This document shows positions 42,103 through 52,860 of a DNA stretch of 64,000 bases, one piece after another. Numbering within the stretch: the stretch's first letter is position 1; every line of letters begins with the position of its first letter. The DNA comes from Nemania diffusa. Taxonomy: Eukaryota; Ascomycota; Sordariomycetes; Xylariales; Xylariaceae. Under the pieces are notes generated by a model, which was not told where the DNA came from, ran no database searches, and worked only from the letters and a program-made list of their open reading frames with translations. Location of the stretch: the NCBI GenBank assembly GCA_038501195.1, contig JBBPUQ010000003.1:4122501-4186500 (forward strand), written 5' to 3'. The position numbers and the translations under genes are program-made.

Positions 42103-42946
42103 AGAGAGAGGCAACCAAAGAAAAAAAAAGAAGCTAAAAGCAGACCATGTCAACTATGTTGTGTAGACACTACGACAACAGAACGAACAAACAAATGATA
42201 CCCAATGCCATTTATTATACAATACTATGTGACCATCAAGTATATCCCAGGGGTTTCAGCTCAAGACGCGTGACTTCTGATGAAGAATCTCACGAGAAAT
42301 TGTACCGTTTACTATGTACCTAAGTACCTAAATAAGATCATATGTAGGTACATGTTAACAATCGTGATGTAAGCACCTTGGTTGTTTTTCTTCTGCCTTC
42401 TCTGTCTCTGTTAGTCCTTTTGCCGCAAGTATCCGGACAGAGTGGTTTGGCCTAGATAATTGGTTGTCTAATCTGTTGCACATGAGCTTGTCCAATCAAT
42501 TGTACCTTAGGTAGGTGTTGACTACTCAGTTTAAGCCCCTATAGAGAGAGGCCAGCCGGCATGTACCTACAACCTACATCAAAGGCGCATGCATGTGTTG
42601 CTCGGTAACCTCGTCGTCAACAGCGTGCACTGCCTCTTAACAACCTCTACCAGCCTGGCCTACCTACTACGTCAGCTCCCGTTGCATGGTGATTTAATTA
42701 AATCCACTTGACGGCTCCAGGCTCTTCAGTCCTGATACTACTTAGGAGGCCCCCAATTTCCCTGCGCCAGCCTCGATCCAACCCCACCATTGTATACATT
42801 GTATACAGCAGCAGTATTCATGTCCATTAAATAGGGCTCTGTTGTTGTCGTCACTTTGTTCACGGGTTATACATAATTTACCTAGTTTTCAATATTCTAG
42901 CGACTAAGCTTCTATCTGAGCATCACGCAAAAACAACAAGACAATC
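42103..42946. other. Intergenic, EFG1 to dsRNA-binding gene
   Basis: EFG1 3' UTR and the downstream promoter. It contains GTACCTAAGTACCTAAAT and GTAGGTACATG clusters around 42315-42355 and a CCAATCA motif at 42492. No gene supported. Confidence 0.5.
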
Positions 42947-44052
42947 ATGGCTGACCCTGGCGTTAATGTGTCCCCGGCCACCTACGATCTGATCAAGACC
43001 TGGATCGGCCAACAACAGCAAGCACCTGCACCATTAACAGACAAGCTCAAAAGTGCTCTCGTCGACCTCGAACGTGCTCTTAAGGCCGATTCCATGTCTC
43101 TAGTCGAGCCTGAGATGGGAGATCAGAACTGGGTTGGAATGCTTCAAGGCAAGTCTCTCACCACAGCTCATTCGCCCTCCTATGCTCAGACTCTCCTCAC
43201 ATCTCTCTGCTTTGCGCTCAACCTCGCATGCGTAGTGACTGAGCCTTTTTCATCTTGATTACCAGAACCTCAGCGCTAACTCCCCCTTCAGAATACCGAG
43301 CTGCATACCTTTTCAACGGCTCCGAGCTCAATTTCGTAGAGACCTCCTTTGATCCCACCGGCCGCGGCCCTCTCCGCTGGAAGTGCCAGGCGACGATCAG
43401 CGAGGTGCCAGGCACCGAGTTCCCTCGTGCTGACGCAAACCAGCCGACCTTCGCGCGCAAGAAGGACGCCAAGAAATACGCAGCTAAGTGCGCCATCGAA
43501 GCGCTGCGCGCAAAGGGTTTCATGCCGCAGAACGGCGTGCGATTTCCCAAAGGCGTCCTGACACCCCACCAGCAGCTGCAGCGGCAGAAGCAATTACAAC
43601 AGCACCAGCAGACGCAACCCGCCGCCCAGAAGGCCAGAGCAACCAGCACCCTCGCCGGAAGAGGCCAAGCTCTCCCCCAAGCCAAGCCCGTCTCTTCCCC
43701 TCCCGCGGCGGCGGCGGCGGCGATCCCCCACTCCCCCTTCGACGCCAGCCAGCCGTCGGCCACGCACCGTGTGGCCGAGCTCTGCAAGGAGCTGGGCTAC
43801 CCGGCGCCGACGTACCAGCTCGCCGCGGGCGACGACGGCTTCTTTAACGGATGGGCCGACTTCGGCGACTACACCGACCTGCTGCCCCCCGAGATCGCGG
43901 GCCTCTCGCGCGTTACTAACGTCATCAGCAAGAAGGCCGCGAAGGAGATGGTGGCCGAGGGCCTGCTGGCGCCCCTGCGCGCCCACAAGGCGCAGCGCGA
44001 CGCGCAGAACCGGGCCTTCCTGGCGCAGTATTCCGACGGCGGCATGAAGTAG
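42947..44052 (+). CDS. Double-stranded-RNA-binding-like protein with GC-AG intron
   Basis: Exons 42947..43148 and 43292..44052 (320 aa). The intron (143 bp) starts with GC: CAAG|GCAAGT..GCGCTAAC..TTCAG. It is phase 1 and rebuilds LQEYRAAYLFNG; no GT donor nearby gives that frame. A dsRBD-like fold spans about 68-135: FNGSELNFVETSFD, RWKCQATI and the basic closing helix ARKKDAKKYAAKCAIEALRA, the classic KKxAK..AA motif. A second, more divergent copy is near residues 230-310: VAELCKELGYPAPTYQL and ISKKAAKEMVAEGLLAPL. Between them lie Gln-rich and Ala/Pro-rich linkers. There is no RNase or helicase domain, so it is not a Dicer; it is probably an RNA-binding accessory factor of unknown role. Confidence 0.8.
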
Positions 44053-44634
44053 GGCTCGGAGCCGTTGCCTTTTCGGAGCCGGGCGGGGCGACGACGGCGG
44101 GCGGCGACGTGTTAGGCGTAGGCGTAGGCGTAGGCGTAAGCTTGGATGGACTGAGTACTGTTTATCCTTGGATGTGATGGCCAGTGTATTGGCAGTATTG
44201 TGCTACTAGCGTTAAGAGCGAAGGAAGCGCATGGTTAGAACCTTGTAACTGAGTTCACCAGGGGTGTCTCTAGCTCATGGATGTAATGACGGGAAACGAG
44301 GACATGTCTACGATGATGATGAATACGACGTATCTTCTGTTCAGTAGATTCTTTGATCTTATCCCTCTGTAGCAAGATCAACGAGCAGCGATCCTAGTAG
44401 TACTCTTTCCCTCCATTAGGGACTGAATAGGATCATAGTGTCGCCACAAACTGAGGCTCTAGAGAGTGCTCAAGCACACCTTTAACATGCAAGCATGTAT
44501 GCCGCTATTAGATATCCCCTCAAAGCACGTATTCTACCTTGACTCCCTTTATATCTAATCCGACAAGGATCGGGTTAATCTTATGCACGGCCCAGGATTC
44601 TAGAGCTACAGTGTCCAGATCCTTCTTACCCTCC
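44053..44634. other. Convergent spacer before TPT1
   Basis: Shared 3' region of the dsRNA-binding gene and TPT1, with the TAGGCG repeat. No gene seen. Confidence 0.5.
44113..44136 (+). repeat. TAGGCG hexamer repeat, four copies
   Basis: Four tandem TAGGCG units in the 3' flank of the dsRNA-binding gene. Confidence 0.9.
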
Positions 44635-45907
44635 TCACTTCCCCCTTCCACCTCTCCGTCCACCACGACTTCCCCTCCCGCCGCCGCCACCGCCGCTTCT
44701 GCCTTTACCCTGAGGGACCCTCGCAACAACATCACTCGGCAGATCCGCGACGTGCTCGCCGTCCTTCCACAGCACGCCAACGCCCTGCCGCCGGCCCCGG
44801 ACCTCCTTGAAGTACTTCAGCGGGACCACGCCGTCGGCATTTCCCTCGGTGAGCACGACATTGTTCTCGCTGAGCCACCACTTGATCTCCTCTCCCGCCG
44901 CCGCAGTCTCCCCTTTCTCAGCGCTACTATCCCGCAACGCCCTCTCGATATCCACGAAGATGAGCAGTTCCGCATCGGCGCGCATGCCGCTAATGACCCT
45001 CGGCTTCCCCTCCCCCGCCGCCCCCTCCTCCTCTACGCCGTGCACCTGCGCCCCGCCGCCATCGTCGCCGGGGACCCCGGTCCCGAAGTGCACGTGCGTG
45101 CGGCCCATCCGCTTGAGCCCGCCGGCGGCGACGATGGCGGGCCAGAACGCGAAGTAAGTCCCGTGCACGACGACGGCGGGCGCGTTGCCTGCCGCGAGTG
45201 TGATAGGCGCGTGCAGGCCCTCGGAGGCGATGGCGATGCTGTGCCCCTGGTTCGCGCGGATCACCCAGTGCGCCGCCTCGTCCTCGGCCGCGGTGACGGC
45301 GTCCGGGTTCGGCTTCATGCTGAAGCGCTGCTTCGCGTTCGTGGCCACCTCGGCTTGGATCTCTGCCAGCGTTGGGTTCAGGTTGCGGAGGCGCGGCCAT
45401 TGCATCTGTGGCGTTGTTAGCTTCTTTTCTCCTTTGTTCTTCTAGGCTTAGTCTGTGAAATATATCCCCCTTCTGAGTGTACAGGCTAGTCTCTCCTGGG
45501 TGTGTGACGATCACACAGTCCCTTTTCATCGCCTTCGTACTCTCTTCTTGAAACCCGAACGGGGTGTTACAGAACAAGGAGTCGCGCGAATAGAGCGGGG
45601 AGGAAATGCACGAATCTGAAGCAGAGAAACGAGAGAGAAAAAGGTAAAGACGAATGTCACTCACCACCTTGGCCAGCGGTGCGAAGCCCTCGGCATCGAG
45701 CTGGATCCCGGCATTCTGCGCCTGGTGCCTCAAGAGTGTGGAGAGGGCCTTGGAGATTTGGACCTGCCGGTTCGATCCTCCCGCTCCTCCGCCTCCGCCT
45801 CCGCGTCGCCCCCCTTTCCCTCCACCTCCACGGCAGCTTCCCCCTCCCCTAGCCGCCCAGCTCCGATCCTCGATGGAATCTGCCAAGTCCTGGAAATCTT
45901 CCGACAT
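44635..45907 (-). CDS. TPT1: tRNA 2'-phosphotransferase (Tpt1/KptA)
   Basis: Exons 45907..45665 and 45405..44635 (337 aa), with a 259-bp phase-0 intron. It removes the splice-junction 2'-phosphate left by tRNA ligation, using NAD+. Motifs are SKALSTLLRHQAQNAGIQLD, MQWPRL, the NAD-site segment VIRANQGHSIAI, VVVHGTYFAFWPAIVAAGGL with RMGRTHVHF, and GVVPLKYFKEV. The N-terminus has a Gly/Arg-rich tract (residues 20-45). The C-terminus is another Gly/Arg-rich tail ending GGRGK. Both are extensions beyond the catalytic core and look RNA-binding. The start MSEDFQDLADS was preferred over the long open upstream frame because that has no family similarity. A last exon in another frame at 44520 was considered and not adopted. 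Confidence 0.9.
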
Positions 45908-46620
45908 GATGACCTTTCTGTTCTTGCTACTCTGAGTAGCAGACCCGTTGTGAAATGCCCTTGATCTCAATCCTATACTGGTATCTCGAGTTTTATCAAC
46001 ACACCCCGGCTGCAGCGCACGTGGCGTAGTGGAAAATAGAGCTTTGGCTGGCCTTTGTTGAGAAATTCGTCGACGCAAGTACTGGAAGTCGTATTTGTAC
46101 AATACACCACAGATTGCCAGTGGAATACAACAGTAAGGTGCTAACCGGGAAAAAGTAAACGGCGTGGGGAATGTTGGGCGAAGTCGAGTAAGGTTGATAG
46201 AAGAATGAGTGTTATGTATTGTTGGATCTGTGATGTGTGATGTATTTAAATGGGAGGTTGTACGATCCATGAATGTTGAAATAACATTAGATTGTAAGTA
46301 ATCTACCTAGATAATAGGCAGTTGGTTACCTGAAATAAACCCAGAGCTGAACAAGCTGAATTGGAACTCGTCGGCTCGGCCTGAGTCAATGTTTGAACCC
46401 CACTATTTATATAGCATAGGGCTAGGTACCTACCTGGTAATGATTTCCTATTAACAAGTAAATCTATCTCAATAATAGCAAACAACATAACCGGCACTAA
46501 ATCCACAGATCTCTCATACGAATATATCGCAGCAACATGGCCTCTAATTCTAATTAATATATCTTAAAAAAACAACCAAGACGGCATAGATAACAGCAAA
46601 GAGGAATTTTAGAAAAAGAA
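45908..46620. other. Upstream region of TPT1
   Basis: AT-rich spacer between TPT1 and the tRNA gene. The TPT1 frame stays open upstream to 46270, but this part lacks similarity and is probably 5' leader. A TACCTACC cluster is at about 46427-46436. Confidence 0.5.
46613..46617 (-). terminator. Pol III terminator of tRNA-Gly(GCC)
   Basis: Five T on the minus strand, three bases after the discriminator base of the tRNA. Confidence 0.7.
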
Positions 46621-46691
46621 TGCATCAGCCGTGAATCGAACACGGGGCCCATCGATGGCAACGATGGATTTTACCACTAAACCACTGATGC
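46621..46691 (-). tRNA. tRNA-Gly (anticodon GCC)
   Basis: A 71-nt cloverleaf without intron. The acceptor stem GCATCAG pairs fully with CTGATGC and the discriminator is A. The anticodon stem CATCG/CGATG is perfect around TTGCCAT, giving GCC. The T-loop is GTTCGATTC. This is the major eukaryotic glycine tRNA. Confidence 0.96.
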
Positions 46692-47266
46692 TTGTTTAAT
46701 GCTGATTCTTAAAGTTCAGTATCTCTAATTAGTCTAAAGTAAAGATGCTCTTCTAAAATGGACGAAGATAAATAACTAGATATTATACACGTTTACTATG
46801 CTCAGCAACAAGTCCATGTTGCTAAATTAGGCCTCTTCATGACATAATCGTCATGTAAACACCCTTCTCACCATACCATGTGTGTAATTTATCAAGGCCA
46901 AAGTCCTTAGACGCTGATGATAGAATCAATATATTCGGAACAGCTACACCGCACAATCCTGTCTCCTAATACTAATTGACGATACTTTTTCCAACCGACA
47001 GGAGCCAGTGGCATAATACAACGTAACCGCCAATATTTTGGTCTTCATTATGAAGCATCTATCGGAAATATACGGATTAGTCTAACGGAGAGACTCCTAA
47101 AGCGAAAAAGGATCCCGTGAAATTTTAGTCCCAAAAAGGTGTTCCGGGATATAGTCTGCAAGCAAAATAAACGCCTATTCATGCTGTATGCAAGTTACAG
47201 AAAACACCTTTGTCGAGGAACAAATATAATAGTACATCGTTTATGGTCGTGACGTTCGTAGGCTTA
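46692..47266. other. Spacer, tRNA-Gly(GCC) to the 1100-aa gene
   Basis: AT-rich, no coding region. Holds the 3' UTR of the minus-strand gene at 47267 and the tRNA upstream sequence. Confidence 0.5.
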
Positions 47267-50200
47267 TTATCTATAATAGCTGGTGGTAGCTGTCGACGGG
47301 GTTGCAATCATGCTCTGCCGGTTCGTCAACCGACGATTTAAGCTTCCAGAGCGAGCAAGAGAGAACTGCCGTTGGGGTCGATCCTCAGCTACCTTGTCTA
47401 TTTCGGGCGCTGTCTCACGGTTTGGTGTAGAGCGATCGAAATACCGCCTGTTTGGCGTCACAGTAGCTGACACTGTGTTATTTACAATTGGAGGTTGCGC
47501 CAATCGTGTGTTAAGTGTCGTGGTCGTAGAACCTATCCGTCTTCTTGGGAGGGCTGAGTTCGCTAGTGTGTCTACTTCTTTTGGAAGAGGAGGTGGAGGA
47601 AGCTGCGATATGTATTCCCGTGGCCGAAAACCGTTCACTTCGGTTATGGCACGAGATGGTGTGCGGAACCGACCTTCATCCTCACCAGGATCTATCGTTG
47701 CTCGACGTCCACGGGTAAGAATGGGTTTTCGATCCGATGGGTCCTCCGGTTCCTCGGTGCCGGCCCGGCGGCTTCTCAAAAGAGTTGAAGTCCTACGCCC
47801 ATCCTCCGGCTCCTCTGTTCCTGCACGTCGAGTTCGTGAAAATAATAGTGAACTCTTTCGACCGGCAGTAGCAGCATCCGTTGTTGCGGCGATATTGACA
47901 TTATATCGTGGACTAGGGAGAGCAGCAGTTGTTAGAACAGTCGCCCGCTTATCTTCGTAGCGAGACAGAGCTCTCGGGCTTGCGGTTAGCTCGATTGCCC
48001 GATTTGCAGGAACACTCGGTCGCCTCTGCGTTGCAATGCCGGAAAATTGCGTGATCGTGGGACTTGTTACAGTGACGTCTTCCGGCGGCGGCGCGGGGAG
48101 TTGCTGAGATTTGGCTGCGCTCGCATGTTCACTAAGTGCTAGACATAGCTCTGTGAGGCTGCGACAAATACTATCTGCCTTTTTCCTCAACTGGCGGTCC
48201 GTGACTGTCCCACTATTACTACCGATGTTGCTCGTCCCGCTAGAGATCGGCCCCGGTTGCCCAGCAGTTCCCATCATGGCCGCGAGGGCTAATGCGTCCA
48301 CAGTCGCCGTCTCCAGAGCATCGTAAACCTCGGATACAAGGAAGTCCTTAGATTTAGCTAGAGCCGAGTGAAGTAAAGGGTGGCTATCTTTAGGTAAAGA
48401 CGGCGTCTCCGTACTTTGTACTGCACTCGGAGTGCCACGTTTAGGGGATGCGGATAATGTGGTGGCGGTTGTATGCGCTGTGGGTGGTCGCTCGTCAGAT
48501 GCTCGTGATATAGCGGCACTTGAGGTAGGTGGAAGCTTTCCTGTTAGCTCGAGGCGATGAATTCGAGATTTCAACTCTTCTAGCTCGTCCCAGACTGTCG
48601 AAGGCGCGGCAGTTGAAGTCGTTGAATCGGTTCCTTCCACAGCAACTGGCTCGTTAGGTTGTGCGTCCTGTTTCTGAGGATCCGGGGTATACGGGACTAA
48701 AGGGGATGAGTTGTATGCCCGAGGGTGGCTATAATTCACATTTGCTTGCTTGAGAGACGCCATGCGGGAGACAGCGGCGGAGCCGCGATCGATGGAAGGC
48801 TGCCGCCGTCGATGCGCGGAAGTAGGCTCAGAGGGATCCTGGTAGGTCAAAGTCCGTGGAGTTAAAGGAGATGCTCGGAGAGGTGTACTAGCCCCTCTGA
48901 GCTTAATATCTTCAGAGTGGGGTTCTCTAGAATGTCCTCGGTAGGACACCGGCGGTCCTGTTCTTTCTCCTTGATCATGACTAGGTCCTCTAACTCGAGA
49001 CTCTTGTTCGGACATTCGCCGAGATATACGCGGAGGCGAAGGGGATCGGTATGATGATATAGCTACGGAAAGTGGTCGGCGGGCACTACGTGCTACACGA
49101 GACTAGGAACGAGTTAGTAGTGGTTCGAGTTCGAGACGATCGTCTTTCAATAAAAGTATTGGGTAATGACGAGGTTGGCTATAACGGATGACAGTGCTTT
49201 GAAGAGCCTAAGGTAATGAGTTGTACAAAATTAGTAACGGCAACACTCCACTTACAATTGCGTTTGAGTTCTCCGCGTGCATCCTACCACTATCGGCCGT
49301 ACGCTGAAATGAGTCTTCTCGAGCAATCTTGAGAAATAGATCTCCGCTATCATCCCCGTCGGGCCGTTCTCCGGCAGAGTCAGGTGGCGTCCACTGCATA
49401 ACTTCGTCGCCTCGTCTTCCCTCTAATGCTCGTAATGTTCTATCATGGTGGGTCGCATCCCCATAATCGTCCCCCCCATCGTAAGTGCGCGCAGACCTAA
49501 GATTCATGTCGAGCACTAGGCTGCGCCGTTCGCCAGAAGATCGGAAAGATCGAATCGGGGGGATGGATGCGGTAATCCCAGACGCACTAGTACTGGTGCG
49601 CGGTCGGTATGACACGGGCGGCTTCCTCGGTACAGGAGCTCTCTTATCATCTGATGCGGTTTTCTGTAAGGCCTTAGGAAGTAGGAGCTCCCGCTGCCCT
49701 GAGAAGCTTCCTCTAGTGGTTGTCGTCTCAGCGGGCAATCCGCCGGAGCCGGGTTCCGGACCTTGTCCTGGTGGCGTATTTGCGGACAAAGGAGCGCGTC
49801 TTTGTTGAAGAGTCAGGATTGTCTCAGTAGATTCGGAGGGCGATCCGACACCTGTAGTATTCAGAGCAACGTTGGTGGTATCCAGTGATATGGACCGCTT
49901 CACGTGGGCGGAGGACGTGGCTGCGGGTAGGGGTGCCGATGCGGGCTGGAACGTGGGTGCCCGAGACCTGACGAAATCCAAGGGCTCGAAGGGTTCCGAA
50001 GGTTCTATCGAAGGAAGTATTGAGACAATGTTGTGGTTAGAATCGTGGTTTTGTGTGGTTTCGGTTTTGGGCACTGCAGGTGGTGACAATTGATTCACTG
50101 TATTTGGCTGTGTTTCGGGATGTTGATCCGAATCAGGTGAGACAGGCGAGGGTGGGATGTGGTGTTGGTGATGCTGGGAATGCTGGTGCGGTAGCAATGG

Positions 50201-50722
50201 TGGCGCGATTGATTCTTTGTTTAAGCCCACGAAGCGAAAAGCCGGCAGCTTAGAGGAACTATGGCTCTGGCGATGCGCATGAAAAACGCGATTCTTAGAG
50301 AGAGGGGAGGTGGGAATGGAAGTGGACGGAAAATTAAAGTCGGGTGGTGTTGATGATGATAATGATGAGTGGAAAACTTGGGAGATTTGGGTTGGTGCAG
50401 GAGATGCCTGTGCAGGAGGTGCAGGTGCAGGTGCTTGTGCTAGGGCGGAACTGAAAACCCCCGATCCAGATCTGGTAGTGGGTGCTGCTGCTGTGGTTAA
50501 TACGGCGGCCGCTGCAGTGCTTGAGTCAAGGTCGCTTCCCGCACCGTCGAGAGCACTAGCCAGGCCACTGTCAACAAAAGTTGCAGCAGTCCTGCCGGTT
50601 TTACCAGTTCTCACGCCTTCTATGCCCTCTCCAACACCTGCTGTTGCTGTTGCTGCTGCACCTGAGCAGGAAGACCCATGATCAGGAGCTGCATGGATCG
50701 GCTCACCGAAACCCGAGTCCAT
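47267..50722 (-). CDS. Large disordered fungal protein with short coiled coil
   Basis: Exons 50722..49256 and 49102..47267 (1100 aa). The 153-bp intron (GTAAGT..TTCCTAG) is phase 0 and joins ENSNAI to SRVARSARRPLSVA. The N-terminal 490 residues are Ala/Ser/Pro/Thr-rich and disordered with His/Gln patches (HQHSQHHQHH). After the splice come basic Ser-rich segments, then the most conserved block, VWDELEELKSRIHRLELTGKLPP, a heptad coiled coil. A helical domain follows near residues 700-800: LLHSALAKSKDFLVSEVYDA and LRKKADSICRSLTELCLAL. A decapeptide RRAGTEEPED is repeated twice. Such proteins are often misannotated as LPXTG wall proteins, but no signal peptide or anchor is present. A cytoskeletal or polarity role is only a guess. 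An intermediate exon inside the intron cannot be excluded. Confidence 0.72.
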
Positions 50723-52443
50723 CTTGTCTTTCCCGCCTGTGTCTAGTACTGCTTCAAAGCCTTGAATGCCCCAGTATTAATGTTTCGTGCGCTTCTCATG
50801 AGTCGCCTGGGCGGTATTAGGCCAGTTCCATGAACTGATGGGCTGTGAAAGGGAGAAAAAGGTATTATAATCCCTCGCATCCGCCTGGTCAAGCTGGCTG
50901 TCGTACAGAAACGAGCTTTAGGTTCAACTGCGCAACAAATGGGGTTGAATAACTTATGAGCAGGTAAAGCTGCCTCTGTGATTCAAGTCGTTAAAAGCAG
51001 AGATAACTCTCTCATAAAGATTGTAAAAGGAGTGACGATGGTTGCTCAGAGAGTATTTCTCCTTTAGGGGATTTCACCAAATGCAGGGAAAGTTGAGGGA
51101 AAATGAAAGGGACGATGATGATTATTTTGTTAATTGAGCCCCGGCACTTTTTTCTCACATTCAGGGCCCATGTGGGAAGAAATCGACGACCGGGAGCATG
51201 GAAGTGTTTGTGTGTTACCTGCAAGGGATACATGCCTGCTGTACTCTGTACGCAGTAAGTATTGGCACCCGATGCCCCAGTCAACCCTCCCCTATTTTAT
51301 GAGCGAGTTGACTCGTTGGCCCGATGCCCGTTGTCAAACTTGACACCTCGCACCACTAACTTTGAGAAAGATGGGGAAAGACGATCCCGTTTGGGCCCAG
51401 TCAAACTTGAATTAGTTATAAGTCTAAATTCTAATCGTTATACTACATACAGATATGCATACTCACTCACACATATAGCTTAGGTAGCAGGCAGCCGTAC
51501 CATACCTACCACTTAGGGCACTATACTACACCGCAGTGTCTAGATCAACGGACTGGCGGTCTCTTGTCGAGGTATCTTAGTGCTAACCGACCGGTGGCGG
51601 ACGTTCGTTCTACATAGGTAATGCCCCTTTCCTCGCAAACCCAGCTCGGTCCGTCAATCTTCGCATGGGCCCTTGAACTAGTCTGGGGCATACTTGTAAA
51701 ACACGCGCTAGCTATTACCGCAAAGTGCACCGGCAAGCTGCAAGTCGGTGGTTGGGAGTTTGGGCGAGAAAAAAAGCCAGTATGCAAGCAATCTAGCAGC
51801 AGCAAACGGCCCGTCCAATGGCACCGTAGATACCACTAGACCGCACCTCTATACTAAGTGCCCAGACTATTATCCGATCGTGCGCTACGACCTACTTCTG
51901 CAAGTGTTCGGTAGCCGATTCACAATTCCATGACACACCAGCGCGTGGAAGGGGGCTTGATGCGCCACTGTAGTCTCTGTAGACACCAATCTAGAGAGTC
52001 TACAGCCCGGACTAAGCTAAACCGTCTGCTGTTAGGAGATGCAGCTATCACCCATTCGGGTTAAATAGGTAGGGGTGCAGAGGAAGTGGAGACGCCAGCT
52101 GCACGACGGGCATCTCATCCCCTTGTCTTTTTCATATATCTGACTTATCTAGATACGCCACTGACCAATAGGTACTATAATCTGACAATAAAGAGGCCCG
52201 TGTGCTATATCGTAAACTCGGTATACATCTGATGCGGTGTAGATAGTATCGGATCATGATTAAGGTGCCGATCACGATCATCTCCCACATACTAATACTA
52301 CATAACAGTCACTGTACACAGGGCGGGATAGGACTTCTGTGTTTCTAACTTAACTATGGTATATTGAAGTGATATCGACTTTGTGGAACCGTCGTGATAG
52401 AAAGAATTGCATTATCTACTCCTTTAATAGACATGTTAGTCTA

Positions 52444-52471
52444 TCTACATTGTTGAATCTACATTGTTGAA
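52444..52471 (+). repeat. 14-bp tandem duplication
   Basis: TCTACATTGTTGAA occurs twice without a gap. Confidence 0.9.
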
Positions 52472-52833
52472 CCACGTCGGCTATTGTGTCCACCCCCTAG
52501 AGTTAATAAAAACTTGAGTACATAATAAGTAGCAAACAGCAGTCAGAATGTCTGCACAGCGCCATTTGAATGCTACACTACATGTAAAGAATCTTCGAGA
52601 CAACCTGGAGATTAGCCTCGCTCCTTTCATTCCCACACAAGGTGTAATATTCATTGCTCGAGCGACCTGTCGTTCGTTCTTTGCTAGCTATCAGAAAAGA
52701 AAAGGGAGTACTACCCGATATCGCGATATTTCCCGGATTATAAATCTACGGCGCGGTTTTATCTTTACAACACGATTACGACCATCACATTGCTATGTTT
52801 CGAGGCTGTAGTGCTACAGTATAAGTAGCATAT

Positions 52834-52860
52834 TGTTAGAAATACCCACTGCGCCAAAAG
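52834..52860 (+). repeat. Second copy of the 14249 element's terminal sequence
   Basis: Reads TGTTAGAAATACCCACTGCG followed by CCAAAAG. It matches the inverted right end of the element at 14249..14331 in 24 of 27 bases. No partner inverted end was found nearby, so this may be a solo or truncated copy. Confidence 0.55.

Noticed and set aside
44539..45420. 293-codon plus-strand open frame opposite TPT1
   Set aside because: Antisense shadow of a GC-rich exon. Its composition (Arg/Pro/His/Ala) is typical of reversed codons, and the opposite strand has clear Tpt1 motifs.
49125..49200. Possible extra exon inside the intron of the 1100-aa gene (ALQSTVIRYSQP..)
   Set aside because: It stays open and in phase, but ends directly at a stop before the next exon, and skipping it gives the recognisable SRVARSARRPLS junction. 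A single intron was preferred.
52548..52811. 87-codon ATG frame just before the repeat copy at 52834
   Set aside because: No domain, no similarity to the repeat family, and length compatible with chance.
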